Assembly: GCA_010279815.1 (NCBI GenBank)
Contig: QEOQ01000424.1
Location: 8,310-72,309 of the forward strand
Length of the DNA stretch: 64,000 nucleotides
Source: Brachionus plicatilis
Lineage: Eukaryota; Rotifera; Eurotatoria; Ploima; Brachionidae
Reading direction: 5' to 3'
Shown here: piece by piece, positions 55,737 to 64,000 of the stretch
Layout: every line of letters begins with the position of its first letter
How positions within the stretch are numbered: the first letter of the stretch is position 1
Program-made: the position numbers and the translations under genes
Notes under the pieces: generated by a model
What the model was told of the DNA's origin: nothing
Seen by the model: the letters and a program-made list of their open reading frames with translations, nothing else
Databases searched by the model: none

Positions 55737-56366
55737 TCAAAAAGGTGTAACTGGTCTTCGTTTGAGATACGCAGCAATCTTTGGATTTGAGCGAACTTTT
55801 TGATCCAATTGTTTGATATTGGCGAACTTGTCAAAAATAGCTTCTGCCTTATTGCCTTGAATATCTAGAAAATTGAAAAAATAAAGGTCGACCCAAGTGA
55901 GACCACTTGGTGCCAAATAGCCTGAACGACTTTGTGCAATTCTCTGATCAAATCTTTCAAGATACTTTGGTATGATTTCATTATCGAGTTTTTGCTGATC
56001 TTCTTTTTTCTTGTTTTCATCATTATCTATTAGTATTTTGGCTTTTAGATCCATCAGATCAGTTATTTGGTCAGCGTACATGTCCACAATGGCCGATTCC
56101 TCGTCAGACTTTCCTGCTAGTTTGAATTTTCTTGCTAGATAGCGTGCAATGGATGCCGATTCACTTAGCCAAACTGTTTCTGATCCATTGGTCACTTGGA
56201 GAAATGGAGCTGTACCAAATGGAGCAGTGGGCTTGTATTCTGGCCATTTTTCGAATGAGAAGCGAATGTCTTCGTATGGTTTGCCAGCTGTTTCGAATAT
56301 CAGTCGAATTACCTCAGCTCGGAATTTAAATTCAAAATAGTACAATTTGTATTGAGCATTTCCCAT
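55737..56366 (-). CDS. sigma-class glutathione S-transferase, single exon
   Basis: Cytosolic enzyme of 209 residues that conjugates glutathione to electrophiles; sigma enzymes may also isomerise prostaglandin H2 to D2. Start at the Met of MGNAQYKLYYFEF, since upstream in-frame codons have no other ATG. The N-terminal thioredoxin-like domain shows the catalytic Tyr (YY at residues 9-10, in the family pattern Y-F-x-x-R-G-R-A-E; here FKFRAE lacks the first Arg-Gly), FRAEVIRLIFETAGKPYEDI, the substrate-side KPTAPFGTAPFLQV with the cis-Pro, and the glutathione-binding SESASIARYLARKF. The all-helical C-terminal domain includes LTWVDLYFFNFLD. Length is usual for the class. No intron. The nearest upstream feature is a TATA box on the same strand. 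Confidence 0.93.
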   Translation of the reverse strand: MGNAQYKLYYFEFKFRAEVIRLIFETAGKPYEDIRFSFEKWPEYKPTAPFGTAPFLQVTNGSETVWLSESASIARYLARKFKLAGKSDEESAIVDMYADQITDLMDLKAKILIDNDENKKKEDQQKLDNEIIPKYLERFDQRIAQSRSGYLAPSGLTWVDLYFFNFLDIQGNKAEAIFDKFANIKQLDQKVRSNPKIAAYLKRRPVTPF

Positions 56367-56445
56367 TTTTAATTTCACAATTTTGGGTTTTTATTATTTT
56401 TAATATTTTATTATTTTATTTAGAGAAAGAAATTATTGCTTTTGC

Positions 56446-56453
56446 TTTTTATA
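56446..56453 (-). promoter_or_regulatory. TATA box of GST gene
   Basis: On the minus strand TATAAAAA lies about 80 nt upstream of the GST ATG, so the transcript would carry a 5' UTR of about 50 nt. Confidence 0.5.
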
Positions 56454-56459
56454 AGTCTT

Positions 56460-57295
56460 GGAAGAATAGCACTGTCATCAATATTTGATTTTCTGGAACA
56501 TTTTTCTTGTCACCTATTTTAAACTTTAATTAGATTTAGAAAAATTTTGCTCAATCATTTTTTTTTGACATAAAATAGAAAAATTATTCTTTTACTAAAA
56601 TTAACTGTTAAGTGTTTACGTCATTTAATGATTTTTTTATTTTGAGTATTTTAAAAGTAAAAATATTCAGGGTAGTTTTTAGACTAGAATTTTAATTAGA
56701 TTATTTAATGCTGGAATTTTTTTTTCAAAAATGCTCCATCATAATTATTTTTTTTAGATTAAAACAATATAATAATGATGTAGCATTTTTAAGAAAAAAA
56801 ACGGGCAGTTTTAATTAATTTAATTAGAACTCAAGGCTAAATATTATTCTGAATATATTAAAAATTTTTTAATAGAATAATTTTGGCAAAAATTGAGAAA
56901 AGAAAAACCAATTTTTTCGAATATAAAGCAAAAAGTTAGTGAACAAAGAATTTTGTTAGATTTATTATAGAGGAAGAATTAAATCACAATATTTTAATTG
57001 ATACAAGATAAAAAGAATTTTTTTTCTATTTAATGAATTCATTCACTAGACTTGATAAATAAATTAAATACCATTAAAAAAAACAACTAAATATATAATA
57101 TTATTTTTATTTTTTAATAATTCAAATTTAATAAATAAATAAATTTTATTTTATATTATCTTAATGAGTTTTTACTGGTCACTCAGGCTAAAAAAAAGTT
57201 AATCGTGTGGGGGCAATAAGATTAACTCTATTCACCTAATTGTTTTTTTTTTAACACTTTTAGAAATTTATCAATAAAATTTATTAAGATAATTA
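56460..57295. other. intergenic AT-rich DNA
   Basis: GST upstream flank; no gene or bounded repeat is seen. Confidence 0.4.
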
Positions 57296-57329
57296 TGAAT
57301 TCAACTACAGTGGTTCTTGCTAAAATGAA

Positions 57330-57450
57330 ATGGTCCGTTCCCGAAAAGGAATGGAATGGAGACGCATTCCATAAAAAACCATTCCCGTTCCGTTCCATTC
57401 CATTCCAACCGTTCCATCCGTTCCATTCCAACCGTTCCATTCCAAGTTAA
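57330..57450. repeat. GGAAT/ATTCC pentamer-rich tandem repeat
   Basis: Degenerate iteration of GTTCCATTCCAACC-type units, with an inverted GGAATGGAATGG block at 57349-57360. On the minus strand it yields a Trp-Asn-Gly-rich frame that is a by-product of the repeat. It may be part of a transposon end or a small satellite. Confidence 0.6.
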
Positions 57451-57459
57451 TTTTTTAAA

Positions 57460-57894
57460 AATCTTTATTCATTAGTTTAGAATAAATTTAAATTAATATA
57501 AATTTATTTATTTTCTATTTAAAAACTAACATCCAACAAGGAGAAGTATAAAATGAAAAAAATTAATAGTTACACAAATGATTAGAGAAAAAAAAATATT
57601 AAAAATACAAGTATAAATTTGATAAGTTGAAAAAAAAAAAACAATATATCATTCTACTTCGAATGTTTAGTTATCTCCAAAAGTAGATAATAATATCTTT
57701 AATCATTTATATTTTAAATATACCTTTAATTTCCAAGTGTTTTTCAAAACCTTTTTTAAAGTAAAAAACCATGATCCCATTTTAATTATACAAGAATTTT
57801 TCTCTTTTTTTTATTTTGTTTAACTTGCTGAAAAAATTTAAAAATGGCATTTAAGTTTTTGGAAATTTTTCGTAAAATAGCCAAAATTTTTAGA
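57460..57894. other. intergenic AT-rich DNA
   Basis: No gene or repeat boundary is supported. Confidence 0.4.
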
Positions 57895-58060
57895 GACAAT
57901 TTTTTAGGGATCACGGTCATACTTGCTTTTTTCCTGGATTATGGCACCTGGCCTTGTTCTAAACTCATGTAAAAAAGTTGACTGATTTCTAATTAAGTCT
58001 TTTTGGGTAAATTTTTTAAAATTAGGTTGTGATTTCGACAATGCAAAACTTCCACACTAG
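57895..58060 (-). mobile_element. LINE RT N-terminal fragment
   Basis: Aligns in the same orientation with 42265-42375, the WNKASITMIP block before RT. Short and decayed. Confidence 0.6.
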
Positions 58061-58559
58061 CTTAGTATTCGATTTTCGATTTTTTTTTATTAGAGATTAA
58101 AATTAAAAAATAATGATTAATTCTTATTTTTAACTTTTATTTTTATTTAAATTTTTTTATAAAATTTCTTTCCTATTTTTGAACATGAAAATAAAATTTA
58201 ATGAATAATTACAAAAAAATAATGTTTAGTAAAACAAATTTTAAAAAAAATTTATGATTTTTTCATATATTTAAGGTTAATCAACAGGCTAGTACTCTTA
58301 TCTTTTTCAAGACTGATTAGCACTTTATTTATTTAATTTTTTAAAAATAAAATACAAATTAATCTTTTTTAAAATAAAATTCAAATTTTATAAAAAAATA
58401 TATAAGAAATCCAATTTGAAAAGTTTGTGTAAACAAGTTTAATAAAAATATAAAATTTTTTGAAGAATAGGCTTGCTGAAATAAAAAATTAATGAAAGGC
58501 AATAGTCAAAATAAGGTAAGATAAAAGTTTTAAAAAATTGAATTTTCACTGGTGTTGAT
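58061..58559. other. intergenic AT-rich DNA
   Basis: No gene or repeat boundary is supported. Confidence 0.4.
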
Positions 58560-59110
58560 AAGTAAAATATACTTTTTATTGAATAGAGTTTTTTATTAAT
58601 CAAAAGAAATACATTAAAGGCATGTATACTGAAGGTTTACTTATTGTCAATTGTAACCCCCAAAATTTTAAATTCTTTTACTTCAGTAACTTGCATATTT
58701 TTAATAATTAAAGACAATTATTAAAGTATTACTCTATTATTTGTAACAAACATACAAAATGTTTTGGCCTAATTTTTTGTCTAGTTGAAGTCACAGAATG
58801 ATACAATTGGTTCAATAAAAATTTTAAACTTTTTCAAGAGTTCTCATCAAGAGTTTTTCCAGACAAATAGAAAGTTGTGTCATCTGCGAACAATTTGCAT
58901 TTTAATTCTTTAATAAATCAAGGCAATTCATTTATAAAAATTAAAAAAAATAAAGGACCAAGTACAGAACCTTGAGGGACTCCGATTTTCAATTCTTTTG
59001 CTAAAGAATTTGTGTTTTTTAGTTTTATAAGCTTTTTTCTATTTGTAAAATAATTAGATATCAAGGATAGGGAGGAATTATCAAAACCATAATGGAATAG
59101 CTTTAAAATG
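58560..59110 (-). mobile_element. LINE RT fragment, second subfamily
   Basis: On the minus strand GVPQGSVLGPLLFLIFINEL is followed by CKLFADDTTFYLSGKTLDEN: RT motifs B and C with the FADD catalytic pair. It is then decayed towards the 3' side. Its VLGPLLF wording separates it from the VISPLLF family at 47915. Confidence 0.8.
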
Positions 59111-59370
59111 AGAAGATTATAGAATCTAAGAATCTCGAGACTAAATTATTTTCTAGTAGAGAATTATTGCTCTACAAGATGGTTTGTGATTTTTATATCT
59201 TTTGTATATGTTTGCAAAAGATATTCTCATCGGACCGAAGCATACTTTTGACAATTAAAAAACTCTTTGAGCCACTGTAGCGGAAAATTATTCTTTTCAA
59301 AAGATAACATTTAATAGATAATTTTGTCTATTGAATTTTTCTACCTTTTTTTTTATTTAAAAATTTTTTG

Positions 59371-60211
59371 TGATGAAATCGAATTTTTTTTTTATAAGAA
59401 AATTGAAACTTGAATAAAAAATTATTCTGAATAACTTGTTCGAATGAATTTTCATTCAAATAGCTTATTCGAATGAATTTTCATTCAAATAAAATATTTT
59501 AATTAAATTTTATTTTACTTAAAAATTTTACAGAAAAATATTTACAAACTCAACAAATTTTTTAAAATATGAATTTTCAACAATGATTAACGGCAATGCG
59601 GCGCTTACAATAAATTGCAACAAAAATTCTTCTGCTTTAGTAAAATTTTTCTTTTGCTTCTTGTATAATGGCTTATCTGGCTCCATACAATTAGACTCGA
59701 AAAAAACTCGTACTCGCCTAACTCGGAAAATTCGAGTTTATACTCGTACCTCGTACAAGTCAATGACTTGACTTAAATTTTTTCTTTTTTTTAGGTCTAA
59801 GCCAATGACTTAAAATTTTTTTTTAGAAAAAGGCTAAGTAAAGCCGGTCAGCTTTTATTATTTTTTAAATGATAACTCATTGCCGATGTTGATTTATTTG
59901 AATAAGCAGCATCACAATATTTGCATATTCGAGAATCACCAACGACAACCAAATGTGAGTGAACAACTGAAGTTTTTTTATACTCTTTTCTTTTTCTCGC
60001 TTTATGGATTGAAGTTGGAGTCTCTTGAAAACTGGTAATAGATGACTGACTAGCACACACTTAATGTTAGAAAATTTTTAAATCCTTTTATGAGAATAAG
60101 AATTTCTTCGAATGAATTTTCATTCGAATATGCTATTTGAATGAAAATTCATCCGAAACTTCCTTTATTTGAATATTGCATCGAATAACCATATTCGATT
60201 TCATCACTAAA
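59371..60211. mobile_element. hAT-like element F with iterated palindromic motif
   Basis: Ends TGATGAAATCGAAT (59371) and ATTCGATTTCATCA (about 60191-60205). Both arms carry the near-palindrome TTCGAATGAATTTTCATTC two or more times. It encloses a BED-type zinc-finger remnant. The AT-rich flanks make the target duplication ambiguous. Confidence 0.55.
59848..60060 (-). pseudogene. BED-type zinc-finger fragment
   Basis: An open minus-strand frame of 70 codons without an ATG start, ending VVGDSRICKYCDAAYSNKST and then SYHLKNN. The C-x2-C and the following His fit the BED finger found at the N-terminus of hAT transposases. The second His/Cys and the catalytic domain are missing. Confidence 0.55.
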
Positions 60212-60534
60212 AAATTTAATTAAAAATTATTAATAAAAAAAAATTAAATATTTTATACTTTTTTTTGGTATACCTAGCTCATAAATAGGCACATAATTAG
60301 TAATTTTCATTAACTTTAATTTTGATCCATCAAAATAAAGGAAGAATTTTTGTTCAATTTGTATTTGAAATTCACAAAACTATAATCAAAAATGCTAGAA
60401 AAGTGAGAACTTTAAAGAAAGTAACTTGCAAATTTTTTTTGATGAATTTTCTGGTCGATACTTTGAAAAATAAATGATTTTTTTGCTATTTTCAGCTCAT
60501 TTGAAAATTATTTAAAAATATATTTGAAATTATT

Positions 60535-60625
60535 AGACTGGTGGAAGAATAAAAGGAAGGTTTCGTATCAAGATATATCGAATATCCAACTTCATATTTT
60601 AATACCTTCTTTTTTTCCTGAACTA
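60535..60625 (+). mobile_element. LINE C-terminal scrap, plus orientation
   Basis: The plus strand reads RLVEE, stop, KEGFVSRYIEYPTS, matching the end of the 48084-48500 frame. It is the only LINE fragment found in this orientation. Confidence 0.6.
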
Positions 60626-60784
60626 TCAATCTATCAATCCTTTAATTTTACTTTTATATTTTACCTTTATTATCAATGCCTATGTCGTTGTTAAGCTTGT
60701 TTTAAACATAATTTAAAAATCATAAAAAAATTTAATCAGAATTTTTGTCTTAAGTTATTTATTAAATTTTATAAATAAATAAAC

Positions 60785-61384
60785 TGGGGTGAAGTTTTGA
60801 CATAAGTTTAAAAAAAAAATGAGTTAATTAAAAAATAACTCTTTTTTTTTACTCAATTTTTCAATTAAATTTTTTATTAAAAAGAAAAGGGTTTAAACAA
60901 AATTTACAAAAAAAAAAGTTAATTAATTAATTGAATATTTTTGATTTAAACTTTATAAGAATGTAATTTCTGACATTGTCGAGTTGAGCCAAATTATTTT
61001 TTGAAACAAAAAATAAGTTAAAATTATCTATTATATATTATGTATTTATCTTTGTTTGATGGATCTATCATCTTTTTTACCAAGGAATAGTATAAGTATT
61101 CATTTTTAGAAGTGTGTAATTTTATCAGCAATGGGTTTAAGGTTTAAATATATTTTTAAGTTATTTAATTAATTTTTTTCAACTATTGTTTTTTTTAGTT
61201 AAGTTTGGATTTCATTTCGGATCTTTTGTTTGGAATTATAGAAGTTTTAAAGAGAATAAGTCATTTTTTAATTAATTAATTAATTTCATATTTTTTCTTT
61301 TCATCAAAATATTGAAGCAAAAAAAAATGAGTAAACAAAATAACTAAATCATTTAATTAATTAACTCACGTCAAAACTTCACCC
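60785..61384. repeat. MITE-like pair with GGGGTGAAGTTTTGAC ends
   Basis: Left end GGGGTGAAGTTTTGACATAA. The right end inverted reads GGGGTGAAGTTTTGACGTGA. TTAATTAA words recur near both ends. Length about 600 bp. The flanks CT/AG do not give an obvious duplication by eye. Confidence 0.55.
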
Positions 61385-61664
61385 CAGTAATAAATAAAGG
61401 GAAATTTTAAATTTTTTTTAATAAAAAAAAATTATTTATTTTGCCTAAAAATTTTTTTAGGAATAGTTATTCAAAATAAAATTAAACTTTTTACCAAAAA
61501 TAAAACTTAACTTTTTGGTAAACTAATTCTAATCTATAATAACAATTCACATGTATACAAAAAAAAAGAAATAAACAAAAATAAAAAAAAAACTTAAAAA
61601 GCATTATAAAACAATTTTATTTTGAATTCTCAATCTTCTCCCATTGATCCGACATCGACTCAAA

Positions 61665-62530
61665 ATGAAGTATTTATTTAGCCTGCGAACCAGGACCCTG
61701 TCATATTCTTTTCATGCCAGTCGGGCTCTTCACCTCACTCACCTTTCTAATATTTCTCCACCAGCAGTTGGCCGCCTGTCCCCAGACTTGATAAACACTC
61801 AGTGCAGACCAGTGTGCACCACTTGTCTAAAAAAATCCCAGCAAACACCAGACCCGTTGAAAAAGCCCTCCAAAGAACAACTTCTTTTGCTCAAAGAAAG
61901 ACTGGCATCACACCTGCCCAAATTCTTAGTCGAGACTCATCCGTACAACATGTACACCAACGATGTCATATTCGAGAATTTGTACCAGGAGCCAGGCAAA
62001 ATCAGCACGTAATATTTTTGTCTATATCCAAAACCAGGAATAAATATCAACCTTATTCTCAGTTTTTATTCAGAGGCGCCCTCCAGTACGCCATTCAATT
62101 GACCATGTTGCGCATGAAAGTCCACTGGAAATACAGCAATGCCAGGCTTGAAGTCTTGAAAATCACTGTAGATGATTTGGACAGCACTGTGAAGGTAAGA
62201 TGGCGCATTGTGGGCATCAGAGGCATAAAGTCAATGACTCAGCCGTGGAAGATTAAAGCTTGGAAGTTAAAAGAATCTATTAACAATGAGGCAGAGTAAA
62301 TTTGAATTTTTTTTTGATTTTTTTTCTATTCTGAAAAACAATTTTTTTCTAGATGGAATGACGGCTTTTCGATTCTTTATGTGCGCGGAGATGGCCTCAT
62401 TTACAAGCATACTTTGCAAAGAGTGATGAGTCAGAAAGACGAAGAGCCAGTCTTGGTTGAGAAGAGCAAGAAAGTGGAAAATTTGGACATTAATCAAACA
62501 ATTTGTACTGAAGAATCTGGTTTGAAATAG
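61665..62530 (+). CDS. C6orf136-like protein (DUF2358), three exons
   Basis: Homologue of an uncharacterised, probably mitochondrial animal/plant family; no reaction is established. Exons 61665-62008, 62074-62295 and 62353-62530 give 247 residues. The Met at 61665 begins an Arg/Ser-rich, acid-poor N-terminus (MKYLFSLRTRTLSYSF) typical of a mitochondrial targeting peptide. The family core shows KERLASHLPKFLVETHPYNM, YTNDVIFEN, LTMLRMKVHWKYSNARLEVL, VKVRWRIVGIRG and ILYVRGDGLIYKHTLQRVM, in the order seen in human C6orf136. The joins AC|AGGC and GA|ATGG are needed to keep frame; an alternative acceptor at 62061-62062 would break it. No pathway clue from neighbours. Confidence 0.85.
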
Positions 62531-62785
62531 AAAAAAAAATTTAATTTTTTTTTTTTTTTATTAAAAATTTATAAAGTTTGCCTGGTCTTTTTTTGTTTAG
62601 TTAACATTATTTTTAAATTATTAAATAAAATCGATACCACTCTTTAAATGTGTTCGATCATGATTTATTTTATATTCCTTCAAAATGTTATTCAAATAAA
62701 GTGAAAACTGGAAATAAGAAATTGAAATTTACATAAGAAAAAATTTCTTAAATCAGACAATATCTTATCAAAGGCAAATAATTTT
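62531..62785. other. 3' flank of C6orf136-like gene
   Basis: Contains AATAAA near 62624, a likely polyadenylation signal. Nothing else is seen. Confidence 0.4.
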
Positions 62786-63383
62786 TGCATACAGCTATTT
62801 TTAATAAAAAAACCGCTAATTTAATAGACTTACCTCTAATTTAATAAAAACTCATCTAAATAAATAGAAACTCATCTTAAATAATAAAATCACCTCTAAA
62901 TTAATTAAAAATATATCTTAATTTAGATTTAAACTTATATCATCACTTAAAATTATTAAATAACGGTATAAAAAGTAAAAAATGGTTACAGATATTAAAA
63001 ACTTTAAAAAAATAAAATTATTTTAGCAAAAAATTTCCAAATAAAAAAGAAAAGAAAACATGGAGAATGGTTCTCAAAATGAAGAAAATAAATTGTGCTC
63101 AACTTGCAACATGCCAATGGCTAAAAAAGACATTTTTTTTGTTCTTGATGCAACTCAAAAAAAAATTAATTTTTTTTTTTTTTTATTATTATGCTAAATA
63201 TTTTTTATAATAAACAATGTAGTTTTTACTAATTTAGACGTGTTTTTATTATTTTAGATGAGTTTCTATTTATTTAGATGAGTTTTTATTAAATTAGATT
63301 TCTTTTTACTAAAATAACGAATTTTTTATTAAATTAGCGGTATTTTTATTAAAATTAGCGGAAGGAAAATTATGGGCCTTTAT
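62786..63383. mobile_element. foldback element A, long copy
   Basis: The right end inverted reads AAGGCCCATAATTTTCC, as the left end at 11205. The left end GCATACAGCTATTTTTAATA matches the other end of that copy. Arms of about 150 bp contain the same 18-21 bp units (CTCATCTAAATAAATAGAAA and so on) in inverted order. Internally there is a 45-codon ORF. Confidence 0.7.
63060..63197 (+). CDS. tiny CxxC ORF inside element A
   Basis: ATG-initiated frame of 45 residues, MENGSQNEENKLCSTCNMPM..., with a single CSTC knuckle and a Phe/Leu-rich end produced by a poly-T run, so the natural protein may have been longer. It could be a truncated zinc-binding domain. It may be non-functional. Confidence 0.3.
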   Translation: MENGSQNEENKLCSTCNMPMAKKDIFFVLDATQKKINFFFFLLLC

Positions 63384-64000
63384 TATTTTTATATAAAAAT
63401 ATTTATTCAAAAAAAAATTAGTCCAATATTCGATCTAGGTCCAAAACCTCCTTATTTTTCAATTTTAGCTTTCTATTCTAGAAGTTTACATCAGTTTTTT
63501 AACGAGTTTGATTTTTAATTTTACTATTTTCAGGGCAATCTTCTCTTAGATCTATTTTGCGTTTACAGAAAATTTCTATTCTGCTTACAGACAAAATAAA
63601 GTCCATTTTTTAAGACACAATTAATGGACAAATTGAAGTTTGAGATCAAGATCAAAACATAAATTGTATAATTTTTTTTAATAATAGGGAAAAAATATAT
63701 TACTTAAAAGCAATTGCGCAAAAATTTTGTAACTTCATTACCCTTACAAATCATACATTGCACTGACCATCAACTGATTGATCTTTTTTCAAAACTTTTT
63801 CAACTTTTTCAACTTTTTCTTCAGCACTTTTTGGTTGTTGTTTTTGTAAATCGTTTTTGGAAATTCATACGAGGCCTTTTGAAGTAGAACAGTTCCTCGC
63901 TTTGTATTTAAAAAGACTTTGGTCACATGCTTTTAAATTTAAATTCTTAACTTTTTCAAACATTTTAGTCTCTAAACTTTTACTAATTGATTGCTTATCT
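63384..64000. other. right edge, possible start of a minus-strand gene
   Basis: A repeat end resembling the 26098 element lies at about 63628. At 63963 a minus-strand ATG opens MFEKVKNLNLKACDQSLF, about 32 codons before a TGA. Beyond it the same frame reads Lys/Glu-rich text (EEKVEKVEKVLKKD). It could be a partial or broken gene; the window ends too soon to tell. Confidence 0.3.

Larger units (their letters stand above)
60212..61664. other. intergenic, with one plus-strand LINE scrap
   Basis: Contains the LINE fragment at 60535-60625. An inverted pair GGGGTGAAGTTTTGAC (60785) and GTCAAAACTTCACCCC (about 61369) spans about 600 bp and looks like the ends of another MITE. No gene is seen before 61665. 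Confidence 0.45.

Noticed and set aside
57228..57440. Trp-Asn-Gly repeat protein frame
   Set aside because: Direct translation of the ATTCC pentamer array; no start context or conserved domain.

Overview
This window reads as very AT-rich nuclear DNA of a small invertebrate animal. Evidence: GT-AG introns of about 50-65 nt, complete metazoan gene families (ATAD5, MEIOB, cytosolic-type serpin, GH18 chitinase with a CBM14 tail, amine-type GPCR, sigma-class GST, C6orf136/DUF2358), and dense remnants of animal-type transposons. A monogonont rotifer would fit (AT-rich, meiotic genes retained, possible spliced-leader acceptors), but the sequence alone does not prove this. One 185-base run of N (37980-38164) marks an assembly gap.

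Layout. 1-8135: two plus-strand DNA-metabolism genes, an ATAD5/Elg1-like PCNA-unloader ATPase and the meiotic OB-fold protein MEIOB; both putative start codons directly abut a T-rich AG splice acceptor. 9603-10290: a minus-strand uridine-kinase-like P-loop kinase. 12003-13199: a TATA-driven serpin with one 54-nt intron that keeps the frame open. 13200-17812: a nest of transposons. 17813-19579: an eight-exon chitinase on the minus strand with a GC-AG intron and an unusual catalytic motif. 19580-49075: almost 30 kb without a convincing gene, holding LINE fragments, MITEs and foldback elements, plus an initiator-tRNA-Met-like unit at 47431. 49126-50418: an intronless amine-type GPCR. 50577-55430: a collapsed LTR element, a young foldback element and LINE pieces. 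55737-56366: a single-exon sigma GST with a TATA box. 56460-61664: LINE remnants and a hAT-like element. 61665-62530: a C6orf136-like mitochondrial-type protein. 62786-63383: a second copy of a foldback element first met at 11205.

The most interesting pattern is a set of foldback-type elements (13537-15617, 15040-15578, 23770-25550, 51785-52573, 59371-60211, 11205-11460 with 62786-63383, and 32711-33487). Their arms are built of iterated short AT-rich motifs, and several enclose a single tiny ORF with a Cys/His zinc-finger signature. The 51785 element has 112-bp inverted repeats differing at 2 positions and an exact 8-bp target duplication, so it moved recently. The 13537 element has related ends and its own exact 8-bp duplication. 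A second family here (CAGAGTTGTTTAAAAGTC ends, 8-bp duplications) looks like hAT MITEs. Sixteen of seventeen recognisable LINE fragments lie in the minus orientation.
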